From NCBI RefSeq assembly GCF_019059575.1, contig NW_024883444.1:1-64000 (forward strand): a stretch of 64,000 nucleotides of DNA, given 5' to 3'. Shown piece by piece: positions 11,564 through 22,224 of the stretch. The position numbers were made by a program, and so were the translations under genes. Origin of the DNA: Amphibalanus amphitrite. Taxonomy: Eukaryota; Arthropoda; Thecostraca; Balanomorpha; Balanidae. Position 1 is the stretch's first letter, and each line of letters starts with the position of its first letter. The notes below the pieces were generated by a model. It was given only the letters and a program-made list of their open reading frames with translations. It had not been told where the DNA came from and ran no database searches.

Positions 11564-12003
11564 CCCTATTTCGGACGGGGAGACCTTTCAGGATTTTCTT
11601 GTACAATTGCCAAACGCCGCGAGACATTCAGCTCATATTTGGTGACTTTTCCTAAATGCTCATTGCGCACATCTCAGCAAAAAAAAAAAAAAAATGCCGG
11701 GTCAGGTCAGGTCAGGTAACCAGAGCGGGTTTGTTGACCCCACCTCAGAAAAGTTTGCAAACACGTCAGAGCTTGAGTTTTTCACGAAGTTATTTCCTCT
11801 CATCAAGTCTTCAAAACAGTACCTGCAGTATGTGTCGTTTGTATATCTCAGAATTTTTGATCTGTGACCTGAGGTTAGGTCAGAGTCGTGACCTTTACAT
11901 TGCAAGCCTATGGAAAAGTATTGAAATGCGACCTGCACCTCGAGGTAAACGAGTCAAAACCACCCAATTCTTTAAGAATTATGACAAATTATCTTATTTG
12001 TAA
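11564..12003. mobile_element. Truncated, decayed relative of the 30056 TTAA element
   Basis: It begins at TTAA followed by CCCTATTTC. It then matches the interior of the 30056 element: AGGTCAGGTCAGGT, CCTCAGAAAAGTTTGCAA and GTATATCTCAGAATTTT occur in the same order. The G/C homopolymers are gone and no matching right end is found, so it is an older, 3'-truncated copy. The downstream limit is approximate. Confidence 0.6.
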
Positions 12004-13842
12004 TGATCCAGGTGCCATTTACTGACAGGGACACCAGAGAGGGTTATCCGAGCCGAGATCATGTGAGGTGATATCTACCATACATCAATGCTCACAATAC
12101 TTACAATATTGACAATGCTTTTGCTTACAACACTTACAATACTTACGATGAGACCAGCAAGCACTCTGCCGTTTCAGTTCTAACTTCTGTTTCGAAAAAC
12201 GACGTTACACACATTCACTGCCAGCATAACATGTATTGTTTGACAGTAACAAAATACAATTGACATCTGAACCCCAAACGGACCGCCATCCACTCAAATT
12301 TTATAACCTTGACCGGTCAAGGGGCGAATGGAGGTCATTTCCTGGGCATTACACTCAGCCCTTGCACAAAATATGTCACCTCACAGTGATCATTACAACA
12401 ATAGCACCGACTTGATAGTGGATTTCAAAGTACTTGCATCAGCTCTTCCTGCTATTGCAGACGATCATCTCCTCAGGGTAATGTTGTTCGGGACATGAAC
12501 GAAGATCGTTTTCGGAGTTTCATAAGTGCTACTGCAACAGCCTGGCACAAAACAGGACTTGTACGCTCTTCTCTGCACTTTGCCCTTCAGTATATCACAA
12601 AAGAAGTGTTTAGAATCCATCTTACGCTTCTTTCACAGTCTCCCTTGCCACCGTAGGGCGTAGATAGATTGCTGTTGCTGGTAAGTTAAGGCACGGTAGA
12701 TAGAAATTACCTCGGTTCTCAACGCCTTAAGTTATTTTCATAAAAAAGAACAAATAAATGATCAATAACATGAAAGGAATGTAAACATTTTAATCGTAAA
12801 GTAGTCCAAATATTGGAATGAGCTTTTGCTTTTCAGCATCCTCCGATTCATCATCTTTATCATTTGAAAATTCGAGGTACATAAAATGTTTATCACGCGC
12901 TCATGATAAGTGGGAATATAGTACACGGCAGACACATCAATTTTTGACACTGAACATTTCATCCGTAAATGTTTTAGCATAATTTAAAGTTAAAAACAGC
13001 GCGAATGGCAGAGTGAAGCAAACAACATCTTTCACCCATTGATATAACATGTAATCTGTGGTGCGCCAGATGCGCCATTATTTGTCAACCGCAGAAGGTG
13101 ACATGTGACGTAACAGCATCAAGAGCATCTTTTTTCAAGAACTTTTCAAAACAAGTTTCCTATCTTTCTTCCCCCATTTCTCTCAGCTAATTGATTTTAT
13201 GAGGCAATGGTATGCACCATAAATTCTGTGAAAATAGTTTGATCATTTTCATGCATTCTTAAAAAATCGAGTTCCCAACCCCATTTTAAGCAAAAAATAA
13301 AATATGAGGGTGCAGGGCACTTGTCGATTTGTCGTGGAACTTTGAATACTTTTTTGTTAAGTCTTGTATGCATTTTTTGGTCTATGTTATTTCTAAGTAA
13401 CTACCCTCGTAACTGAATTCTGAACATTGAGCGCATTACAACTAGGCATATCTGACCAGGTGTAACTTTGACAACAATGAAATGAAATGGATATCGGCGT
13501 TGGCAACTGTGTCCAACATGACCAAACCGTACAAGTATCAAAATGTCCTATAAACCAGCTGTCTCCATTCCAAATGCCGCTTCCATCCGGAGGTATCAGA
13601 TAGATCCAGCTGTTTACACTTCGCATACCGTCCACACCCTCAAGATCGTGAAGGCTACGATTACGCACGGCGTGTTTATGTAGCTAGTTAAGACCGACAT
13701 TTATTTGAAACACTTCTTACACTTTGTTTGAGGTGTGCCCTATTTGTCCTTGAGCACCATCCGTAAACTAGCCGTAAAAAACGTAAAATAAGATATGTCG
13801 AGCCTCAAAGCATTATATGTAGGTGTGGTATTCTAAATCCGG
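12004..13842. other. Intergenic, no gene recognised
   Basis: AT-rich unique sequence with short frames only. ACTTACAATA-type words repeat briefly near 12090-12145. I see no exon or element end. Confidence 0.45.
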
Positions 13843-14545
13843 CACTGGCTGGGGTATTTCACCACCCACCACTGCTGGAAGGGGGGACGCCCCCAGCCGA
13901 TAGCTCGAGAACCAATGGGCACAGCGATACGCGCGAGGCGGCAAACGAAAGAACGCGTCAATACGCTTCGATGACGAGTATTTTAAAATAAAAGTTTAAT
14001 TTCGAGGTCACATGACGGGTCAAGGTTAAGTCAAGCAGGAAAGAACATCTCCCCGAAAATTAAAGTCGGCATTCGCAGCCTATTAGTCATATGACACATG
14101 TTTTATGCATAGTACTTTTAGCCGGCATGGAGCATGACATGAAGGTGAGTATACATTTTATCAAACGAGTGAGTACGTTTTTGGTCAAAAATCAATTTGA
14201 GAAATACAAACATTTATCATGGTCGTAAATTAGTCACGAGAAATTGCCGAGATTCAGTTCAAAATTTTAGAAAATGAAGAACGATAATCAAGAATCGAAG
14301 CTAGCCCTTGGCTTGTATAGACAGGCAGTTGGCAGACTAATGACGTTTACAGCATGTCTGTTCGTTTTTTTGGTAATTTTACACTTTTTATAACATATGC
14401 CGTTTATTGGTCAAAACTACGAAATCATGAAGTCACTAAAAGTCTAAAACCTCGATATCTAAAAATTTTCATATCTATGTTTTCCACTTCGCCACAAAAA
14501 CTTCCATCGACATGTAACTTCAAATATTCCTCTACTTTTCTATTC
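13843..14545. mobile_element. Decayed relative of the 28815 TTAA element
   Basis: From GGCTGGGGTATTTCACCACCCACC onwards this tracks the 28815 element over about 700 bp, including AGCTCGAGAACCAAT, GAGGCGGCAAACGAAAG and CATATGCCGTTT. The flanking TTAA sites, the long G-run and many CpGs have been lost. Fewer AGGTCA half-sites remain. Confidence 0.7.
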
Positions 14546-14734
14546 CGATGATAGGTATATTTTACTCAAATCGCACTTACAATATTCCTTTAATAATTGA
14601 TGGAATGCCAATTGGCGGTTGGCATTCCATCAGAATGCCAGAACTCAGTTGAAGTGCTGAGTGTTCGCCTTCTATGCTCTCGGACATCACCGGCCAGCCA
14701 CTCCTACCATCCACCCATCTGCCCAATGACTCAC

Positions 14735-15010
14735 CATCAGATCTGCGACGGCCAGGTGCAGCAGCATCAGGTTCAGCCTCTTCATCTGCTTCCTCTTCCG
14801 CAGCAGCGCCACGATGACGCACACGTTAGCCGGCAGAGAGATGAGCAGCAGCACCGAGTACGCCACGATCATCAGCACGTGCCGGTCCTGCATGCTCAGC
14901 GCCGCCGGCCACTCGGTCGAGTTGCCGACCGGGCCGCCGTCCGCGGCCTGCTCCATGACCGCGGAGGTCGGCGCGGGGAGCGAGGTCACCAGGACGGCGC
15001 CCGAGGCCAT
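14735..15010 (-). CDS. Class A GPCR, first coding exon (N-terminus, TM1, start of TM2)
   Basis: This 92-codon exon starts in a perfect Kozak context (GCCGCCATGG) and ends phase 0 at the donor ATG|GTGAGT. The first 45 residues are extracellular, with an N-glycosylation site at NST (residues 30-32). A hydrophobic helix at about residues 45-70 contains PANVCVIVALL, whose Asn fits N1.50. A basic loop (RKRKQMKR) follows, then LNLMLLHLAVADLM, whose Asp fits D2.50. These are hallmarks of rhodopsin-family receptors. The HLAVADL block resembles arthropod adipokinetic/RPCH, corazonin and GnRH-type peptide receptors, but the ligand class is a guess. The remaining exons should lie below 14735 on this strand or beyond the window; I could not find them. 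Confidence 0.75.
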
Positions 15011-15200
15011 GGCGGCGCGGCCGGCGGACGACGGACTGACCGCGGCCGGCCGGCCCGGCGCCGACCGCGCGCCTGACGCGCACGCCCGCCGCGCTGTGTA
15101 CGCCGCGCCGCGCCGCGCCGCCCGCCGGCTGCCGTGGCCCCGTGGCCGTGGCCGGGACGTGGCTGGTGCCCGATGGTGGTCAGGAGGTGTGTGGGACTCG
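15011..15200 (-). promoter_or_regulatory. CpG-rich 5' flank of the GPCR exon
   Basis: This is one of the most CpG-dense stretches in the window, with runs of GCCGCG and CGCGCC immediately upstream of the receptor start codon. It is probably 5' UTR and core promoter. No TATA box is evident. Confidence 0.45.
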
Positions 15201-16529
15201 TCAGCAAGCTAATCCTCTGTCTATGCAGATTAGAGGTGCTAGTTGGAGGTCAAATTTTGGATGAATTTGTCCGATGTCCTGTTCGGAATTTGGTTAGACA
15301 AGGACTACCAGCATCGGTCGTGATAAAAAGTCGTAATCACTTGAACTCAATTCAAATGTTCATTGTTTTCTCGTCGTATTTATTGGATGCTTGACAACCT
15401 TGATTAGGAAGAAGACTTGATCAACAATTATCGACGGCTTTATTATTGCCCTAAGAAATTTGCTCATGAACCAGTACAATATTAGGCACGAAATATCTAA
15501 CAGAAGGATCAGTCGCACGTGTTTGGGAGAACGGTCGCCAGCTATACATCGTCCTTGGATCAGACATCATCGGCCAGACATTTCTGTAAACTGGCACCAC
15601 CGATGCCGGCGCGTGTCCGCCGGCAGTGCAGATCTGTTTATGGCTGTTTTACTAGCCAGCCGCTGCACGGATTCCCAGTATCCATACTGGCCCACATGGG
15701 GCGTCCTTTGATTTTGACACCATGATGGACCTGAATAATTAGATAGCGAATCATTCAGATGCCTGGGCTTTTGCATGTTCATGAAATTACCGCGTTAAAA
15801 GCAGCGTAATTTAGTTATCATGTGCATAATGACAAAGCTAGCTATACGGTAGGTAATGGCGATTTCCAAATCCACTATCCAGGTGTGGGCTGTACCTAGA
15901 TAATAAGCAGAAGACAAACACCTTCGATTAAGGGGGGCACTGCCGACTTTTGGTTCCATTCTTTCTATGCAACGCCCATAGGGCTATAATGTTAAAATGT
16001 CAAAATCAAAGGGAGGCACGGTGCCCCGGTGCCCTCCCCGTTCCGCCGCCTATGACCGATTTCGATAATATGGCCGCGCAAAGCCTGTGAATCATCTTCT
16101 GCCAAAGTGGCGATTTTGAGCGGCCTACAAAATCTATATCTCGGCAACCGCTTGGGCGATTGACTTGCGGCAATTTTTGTAGGGCAGTTGCATTCCTTCT
16201 ACCAAACATCGAATACCTACTCTCGATACATGTGGGTCACCACCACCACACGTGCAGAATGCAAAAAGAAGAGACGCCAATTTGTTCCTATTACAGTAGC
16301 TCGACAATTAGGTACGTACAGTCCACAGCAGAAGTAATGTGCGGTTTCAGTCATGGGTGTGTTTTGCTTCTGAAGCTTGGGAACGATTAGCCAGACTACA
16401 ATGAAACTTCGAATGTAGCTTACATGTATCATCACCCTTGCAGCTGCAACTGTATCTATTGGCGTCTTCTTTCCAGTAACTGCGCTTTAAGAAATCGCCA
16501 GTCAAAGCCATCCGTTCAGATTGGTAAAA
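15201..16529. other. Intergenic, with a MITE-like tract at 15930-16055
   Basis: No gene is seen. At about 15930-16055 the words GGGGGGCACTGCCG and CCCCGTTCCGCCGCCTATG form a loose inverted pair. The right-hand word recurs at 23685-23702, and a related CCGCCGCCACTG occurs at 25923-25934. This suggests one MITE family with three decayed copies. Confidence 0.45.
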
Positions 16530-16640
16530 AGGGCTGCGGAGTCGATGGATTTTAGGGTGACTCCGACTCCGACTCCGACTCCGGCTTCAAAAATCGACTC
16601 CGACTCCGACTCCAACTCCGACTCCGACTCCGGACGGTTC
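16530..16640. repeat. GACTCC-rich dispersed repeat, copy 2
   Basis: It opens AGGGCTGCGGAGTCGATGG and continues as GACTCC hexamer iterations. It is in the opposite orientation to copies 1 and 3. Confidence 0.75.
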
Positions 16641-16766
16641 TATTAAAATGCATATCATGATATTGAAGTTCATAATGGAGATGTTTTTATCTTGCCTGAA
16701 ACGATCTCTTGTGCTTTCCAAGGGGTTGCGTTGCAAATTTGCATTAAAAATAACATGCAGAATTAA

Positions 16767-17939
16767 CCCGCGCGGGGCTGGGGGGGGGTAAATTTTACCC
16801 CCCCTCGCGAATTTTTGCAATATCTCAAAAACGGCGGCGCGCAGCGCCGCCAAACTTTCAGTACCTTTTCTTACATCAATTTGACACGTTCCCTGAAAAT
16901 TTAAGCGAAATCCGTCGGAAATTTTTTTAGAAATTGACGTTTTAGTGACGTCATGTTCGCCATTTTCGCCTCAAAAACGGCAAAAGTTCAAACGCCGCTA
17001 ACATCTTCATTTTTAAAGGAATCAAGACGTAACAAAAAAGGATATACGTAATTTTACTTTGTCTATCAAATGGCTATCTCGGTTTTTTGAAAATTTTGGA
17101 TTTTGGCCCAATTTTTTTCAAAAAACTGACTTTTTTGGGAAAATAGCTATAAAATCCAAAATTTTGAGTTTATCGAAAAAACCGGAATATATGTCAGAGA
17201 AGTGGTCTATGTGCACCTACATACCAAGTTTTAGAAGAATCGGTTCAAAAATGTGGGAGTTATTCAAAATTGTATGACGTCACGACACACAAAATTTTTG
17301 AAAAATGACTTTTTTGGAAGTTCTAGACCTCGTACGGAAACAAAAATAGCACCATTCGATTTGCCGTGAAAAACTGCATCAGATAGACACCTTTTTAGGC
17401 CTTAACAACCAACTTCAAAATTTGACCTCACTTGACCTGACCTTGACCTGACCTCGACCTGAAATTCATCCAGAGGTGGTCCATATCACTTATTGAGTGT
17501 GCCTATTGAATTCTATGAGTAAAATGACCCATAAAACATGTGTCGCACATGCCCTTTTCTATATTTTGTTTTTGGTGACCTGACCTGACCTGACCTGACC
17601 TTGACCTTGACCTCTGAATGATATTGTATGCAACGAATATTGTCTTGGTAGCCTAAGAACACGTTTTGGGCGATCAGTCTCAGTCCATGACTCCATTCTT
17701 CGGCAACTACAGTGCAAGGCCGATACTGTAGGAACTTCCAATTTGTACCCTTGACCTGACCTTGACCTTGACCTCAAACTTAAAATTAAGTACATGTTTA
17801 TAGTTGTTCGTGATGAGATCTTTCGATTGGCGTTTGAATTTTCCAAATCGGACCATTAATTCGGGAGATAACAGGGGGGGTAAAATTTACCCCCCCCCCA
17901 GCCCCGCGCGTTCGGCTGGAGACCCCAGCCCCGCGCGGG
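16767..17939. mobile_element. TTAA-flanked CCC...GGG element (family A)
   Basis: TTAA flanks both sides. The termini CCCGCGCGGGGC and GCCCCGCGCGGG are perfect inverted repeats, followed by paired G and C runs around GTAAATTTTACC. The interior is non-coding. It holds TGACC-type arrays at 17422-17460, 17576-17614 and 17751-17775, and two TGACGTCA octamers (about 16945 and 17274). TTAA target sites with CCC-starting ends are typical of piggyBac; Kolobok also uses TTAA but is reported with purine-starting ends. With no transposase it is non-autonomous. Confidence 0.85.
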
Positions 17940-18107
17940 TTAAAAAGCAGGTTCTGGGGAATTCACCGTCTTCTGTTTCCTTCGCTGAAAACGTTCGTCC
18001 AAAACAGCGAAATTACCTTTTTTCGACAAAATCTAATTTCGAGCGCAGTATCGTGACATCGTCAATTAAACAGGTGCAGTGCATGACGCTGAGCCATGCA
18101 GCGTTAA

Positions 18108-19131
18108 CCCTCGCCGGACCAATTGGTTTTCTACATACGCGCCGGCCGGGGGGGGGGGGTACGACCCCCTCGCCGTTTCGCCCCTGGTGGAGCTAGCGCG
18201 TCGCGGAAAAAACGAGCGTGTGCGCCGTTACGAGACGCAGATATTGGTCCCCGAGTTTAAGGTCCTAGGTCAACCGGTGACCTCTGAGGTCAGGTCAAGT
18301 GCCCAAAGGTACAGTTCAGTTTTTGGTGAATAACTTCGCAAAAAAACGGCCGCAGAGCCGCGATTTTGGCAGCATCGTGTTCGCCTCGCTCAGGCGCGTC
18401 GAATCAGAATGATATACTTTTTGTCCGGGTCAGGTCAACTTCGGGTGTTGACCTCAGGTCAAGGTCAGGTCAGCACCCCCAGGTCACGAAGTTGGTGGAA
18501 AGAGGTCATGTCCATATCATTCGATTCGGCAGGTCTTTCTGAGTCCATTGGTGGCTTTCCCGACTCGCTAGCTCAATTTGATCAAGAGTTATTGACGAAA
18601 AGCGAATATGACCTTGATGACGTCATAAATGACGTCACGCAAGGTCAACATTGCAAAAGTGACGCATCTAACCTTGCAAGGAGTGCATCAAATCACGATT
18701 CTGTGTGCTTGAGATAGTTGGAGATCGTTCCCGGCGCCAGAATAGCAGTTTTCATTTTTCCCCATTGACTTACATATAATGGTGAGGTCACGAAAATGAC
18801 CTGACCTCATATGACCTTTAGGAAAAATCCGAGATATACAAGTTGTGAGACTCATAATGGATACTAGATCCTGCAAGTTTCATTTCCTTGTGATATCTCC
18901 TCTGGCAGTGAGGGCGTTGCGAAGTTGCGACATCTGAAGACCGTGCAGAGGCTCGCTTATGACGTCATAGGTCAGTGACCTGACCTGACCCAAAAATGTG
19001 GTTGGTGTCAAAAGATCCGGCTTGGATCAAAGGTCAGGTATGCCAAGTGTCAGCTCTCTATCGCTAGCGTGTTCGGAGCTATTGCGAAAAAACCCTATGG
19101 GGGGGGGGGGCGCCCCCTCGGCCGGCGAGGG
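18108..19131. mobile_element. TTAA-flanked element (family B, copy 1)
   Basis: TTAA flanks both ends; the termini are CCCTCGCCGG and CCGGCGAGGG. The left end contains an extra CCAATTGGTTTTCTACATA segment before the G-run. The interior carries a dense AGGTCA cluster at 18428-18473 and two TGACGTCA octamers about 13 bp apart near 18619-18640. The copy at 54582 is the same subfamily in reverse orientation and is clearly alignable over its whole length. Confidence 0.88.
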
Positions 19132-19255
19132 TTAACTCCGACTCCGGAATCGGAGTCGCTAGGATTTTGGCGACTCCGACTCCGACTCCGGGCAGAACTG
19201 TCGACTCCGACCGACTCCAACTCCTACTCCGACTCCGACTCCGCAGCCCTGGGGC
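19132..19255. repeat. GACTCC-rich dispersed repeat, copy 3
   Basis: It directly abuts the right TTAA of the preceding element. It consists of GACTCC iterations ending CCGACTCCGCAGCCCT, the same terminus as copy 1, and shares GCAGAACTGTCGACTC with it. Confidence 0.75.
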
Positions 19256-19607
19256 CCGTAAAACCACACATTACTTTAGCGGTGGACTGTACCAGTACCT
19301 ACATACCTACTGGGGCGATTTTCCTGAAACTTGGCATGTATGGTGGGCACCACCATGGAATGCATTCCCATGTGTTATGGTTGGGTTACCTACTATTACG
19401 TGGGCACGTGCATGGGGCGCTTCCAGATCTCGAGAACGACTGGGCCGATTGCGCTCAAATTTGGTACGCAGTTAGGGACGGTTGGTAGGGTGCCATGCAA
19501 AAGTCAACTTGGACCAGTTTGCACGTGTGCACTTGCAGTGTGCCGCTTCCAGATCTTGGGAACGGCTGGACCGATTGTCTCCAAATTTGGCACACCGCTA
19601 GACGCTA

Positions 19608-20597
19608 CAGGGTGCGTCATAAGTTCTGGTACACTTTTTCTTTTAGTAATAAAAAGAGTTACAACAGGTTTACAGAGTTGAGTATTTCAGTAGAGGATCT
19701 TTATGAAGTTAAGTCAAAGCACGTGTGATATCATGAAAAAATATGAACTAGATGAGCCTTAATTTAACAAATGGTAACTGACCGCCCGACAGCTAAGTGC
19801 ACACCATGCCGCCTTTCTCCCTAACAAAGAAAGTTCGCGGGACCATCGTCTGCATGAAGATGGCGGATATCTCGGTAGCAAAGATATGTCGCACGCTTCG
19901 CTGCACGCGGAATCGTGTGTATCGGATGTGGACCCGGTACCAGGAGACCCAGAGTACCGGAGACCGATTCTGTTCCGGCCGCCCCCGGTCCGCCCACACG
20001 CCTCAGCTGAAAGCCGCGATTCGCAGCGGGATTGTCCGCAACCCCGAGCGTTCCTTGCGCCAAATGGCGCGGGACCTTAATGTGTCCGAGCGTTCCATGC
20101 GCAGACTCATTTCTAAGGATATCCGCGTGAAAAGCCTCCGCAAGAAGCACGTTCACTCCCTCAACGCTGCACAGCGCCACACACGGAAGGAAAGCGCTCT
20201 CAAGCTCCTCCGGACCGGGGGCGGCCGGAACGGAATCGGTCTCCGGTACTCTGGGTCTCCTGGTACCGGGTCCACGTCCGATACACAAGATTCCGCGTGC
20301 AGCGAAGCGCGCGACATATCTTTGCTACCGCGAGATATCCGCCATCTTCATGCAGACGATGGCCCCGCGAACTTTCTTTGTTAGGGAGAAAGGCGGCATG
20401 GTGTGCACTTAGCTGTCGGGCGGTCAGTTACCATTTGTTTCATTAAGGCTCAGCTAGTAAATATTTTTTCATGATATTACACGTGTTTTGACTTAACTTC
20501 ATAGAGATCCTCTACTGAAATACTCAACTCTGTAAACCTGTTGTAACTCTTTTTATTAATAAAAGAAAAAGTGTACCAGAATTTATGACGCACCCTG
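19608..20597. mobile_element. Fold-back Tc1/mariner element
   Basis: TA dinucleotides flank the ends CAGGGTGCGTCATAAGTT and AATTTATGACGCACCCTG. The right ~385 bp is an inverted copy of the left ~385 bp, including part of the transposase gene, leaving a unique loop of about 220 bp. Ordinary mariner terminal repeats are far shorter, so this is a rearranged derivative in which the 5' half was duplicated in inverse orientation and the catalytic half was lost. Confidence 0.85.
19797..20212 (+). pseudogene. Tc1/mariner transposase, N-terminal DNA-binding part only
   Basis: The frame encodes two helix-turn-helix units. The first is ISVAKICRTLRCTRNRVYRM, followed by GDRFCSGRPRS (the GRPR linker of the paired-like domain). 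The second is RSLRQMARDLNVSERSMRR. A basic region with RTG follows. The DDE/DDD catalytic domain is absent: from about 20213 the sequence is the reverse complement of the gene's own start, so the open frame continues as meaningless antisense until about 20384. It cannot transpose itself, but could encode a DNA-binding fragment if expressed. Confidence 0.8.
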
Positions 20598-20660
20598 TAG
20601 TGACCGGTTAGTAGGGTGCCGTGCACAAGCCAGTTGAAAGTGCTCTCTCGACCTTCCGCA

Positions 20661-21475
20661 CGTGCAAGACTCACTCTCTTGCTCGCTCGTTCTTCGCCAA
20701 AATGGCGTTTTACTGTTATTAAAAATTACAAGAAGAGCCTCCAGTACCAGTAGGGAGTTTTGACTTGTGGCGCTGTAGCTAACAGGCGGCCCTGGCTTTA
20801 CTTAGTCCATTTTAAGACAGCCGATCCGAATGTAACGGAAGTTGGCACAGATTCAGCACAGATTCAGCACAGCACAGATTCGATAGGGGAAAAAGGCCCC
20901 GGCAGAGGGAAACCTTTATGACCCGTTTTCCCTTAAAAATGACGTCACAAGGTTAAAAACTACACCAAACGACAGCTTTCGTTTACCCAGACACAGCTGT
21001 GCAGTAAAATTTCACTTTTTCCCCATAGGAAAGTTTTTACGGGAAAATTAAAATTTTGGGTCAATGAGGGGTCCCTCCCGATTTTGTTCAAAATCGGCAC
21101 ACAGGTGCCCCACCACCAGACGAGCAACTTTCCCCAAAACGGTTCCCGTTGCATTGACGTTTAAAGGTAGTGTGCCAGCTTTCCTGGACCGTATGGAGTT
21201 AATGGCCCAGATAAGGAGAACCGGATTTTTAGAACTTATCCATACCTTCAAAACTCATGGAAACGTCTTAAATTCTTCAAATTTTGAGTACCCCAGTGCG
21301 AAATTCGCCCCGACGGGTTGTCGGTCGTACCCCAACCACATTTCACACCACTATGAACAATAAATGCACACACTGAAATCGCTATTACCGATATGCTCAT
21401 CCAATCAAGTTTCGATAAACCCGTTCATCATCATCTCCTGCGGTTTCGAACACGCCTGTTAGGTGGTGCGGTAGA
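20661..21475. repeat. Dispersed repeat fragment (also at 22225-22530 and 23330-23500)
   Basis: The block near 20965-21185 contains CGTTTACCCAGACACAGCT, GGAAAGTTTTTACGGGAAAA and TCGGCACACAGGTGCCCCACC. The first two recur at 22350-22420 and the third, with changes, at 23385-23405. Three partial copies of one unidentified element lie within 2.6 kb. Short GATTCAGCACA iterations occur at 20850-20880. No coding sequence is recognised. Confidence 0.55.
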
Positions 21476-21697
21476 CCGCGCCCAAAGCCAGGGCCCCGGT
21501 AACGTGAGGTAGCCGAGTCGGGGCAGCGTGCGCTGACCCAAGCCGGGGCCGCGCGTCCTCCCGGTGTCATGTGATGGCCCGGGGCTGCCCGCGGGGATGC
21601 GGTAGACCGCGCCCAAAGCTGCGGCCCCGGCTTGGGTCAGCGCACGCTGCGCCGACTCGGCTACCTCACGTTACCGGGGCCCTGGCTTTGGGCGCGG
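21476..21697. repeat. GC-rich 77-bp-arm palindrome
   Basis: The left arm (21476-21552) and right arm (21621-21697) are almost exact reverse complements, spanning a loop of about 68 bp. The arms include GGCCCCGGTAACGTGAGG and AGCCGAGTCGG. GC content is far above the surroundings. It may be a fold-back element or two head-to-head copies of a short repeat. Confidence 0.8.
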
Positions 21698-22224
21698 CTT
21701 CTGCTCATACTTTGTGGTGCGGTGGTGGTGCGTCCGGCCGCGAGCTCTGACTTCGGCCAAGAAAAATGCGTCAGCTGATCATTGTCATTTCTGCCACTTG
21801 CGTGTGGTGAAATGGGGTCATAACTTAAGAGACGGCTTTTTCATATCAATTATTTTACATTAAATCATATTTCAAACCATAAATAATGTTCGACAGCCAA
21901 ATTAAAGAAACAATACCAATACAGGCTTACAGTTTAAGGCTCGACATTGTGTTGTCTACGATTAGACAGCTGATAACTCATTCCCGTACGTCGTAACTCT
22001 ATAATGACCTTTGCTTATTGTCACATGTGCGCCGCATTCGCGATTGTTGCCGTCACTTGCCGACGCCTGTTTACAGGTCAGCCCACTACAATTGTTATAC
22101 ATATCGAAAAACCGATAAACTTATAGGCGAAAAAGGCACTATTCCAGGCCCATTTCTGATTTTGTTTTGCGATATTAGGTAAAAACAGAAGCTTCTTATC
22201 CTAGGAAAAATAAAATGGGAAATC
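21698..22224. other. Non-coding spacer
   Basis: AT-rich unique sequence; nothing recognised. Confidence 0.45.

Larger units (their letters stand above)
19419..20660. repeat. 129-bp tandem unit interrupted by a mariner element
   Basis: The word CTTCCAGATCT plus GAACG-CTGG-CCGATTG occurs at 19419 and again 129 bp later. The phrase GGT(T/A)GTAGGGTGCC at about 19484 reappears at about 20608, after the mariner insertion. Removing the insertion and one TA restores the second unit, so the host repeat predates the mariner. Confidence 0.65.

Noticed and set aside
14597..15212. Plus-strand frames opposite the GPCR exon
   Set aside because: They are shadows of the receptor exon and its CpG-rich flank; only the minus strand has transmembrane motifs and a splice donor.
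19821..20288. 155-codon minus-strand frame
   Set aside because: It is antisense to the mariner transposase and follows from the inverted duplication.
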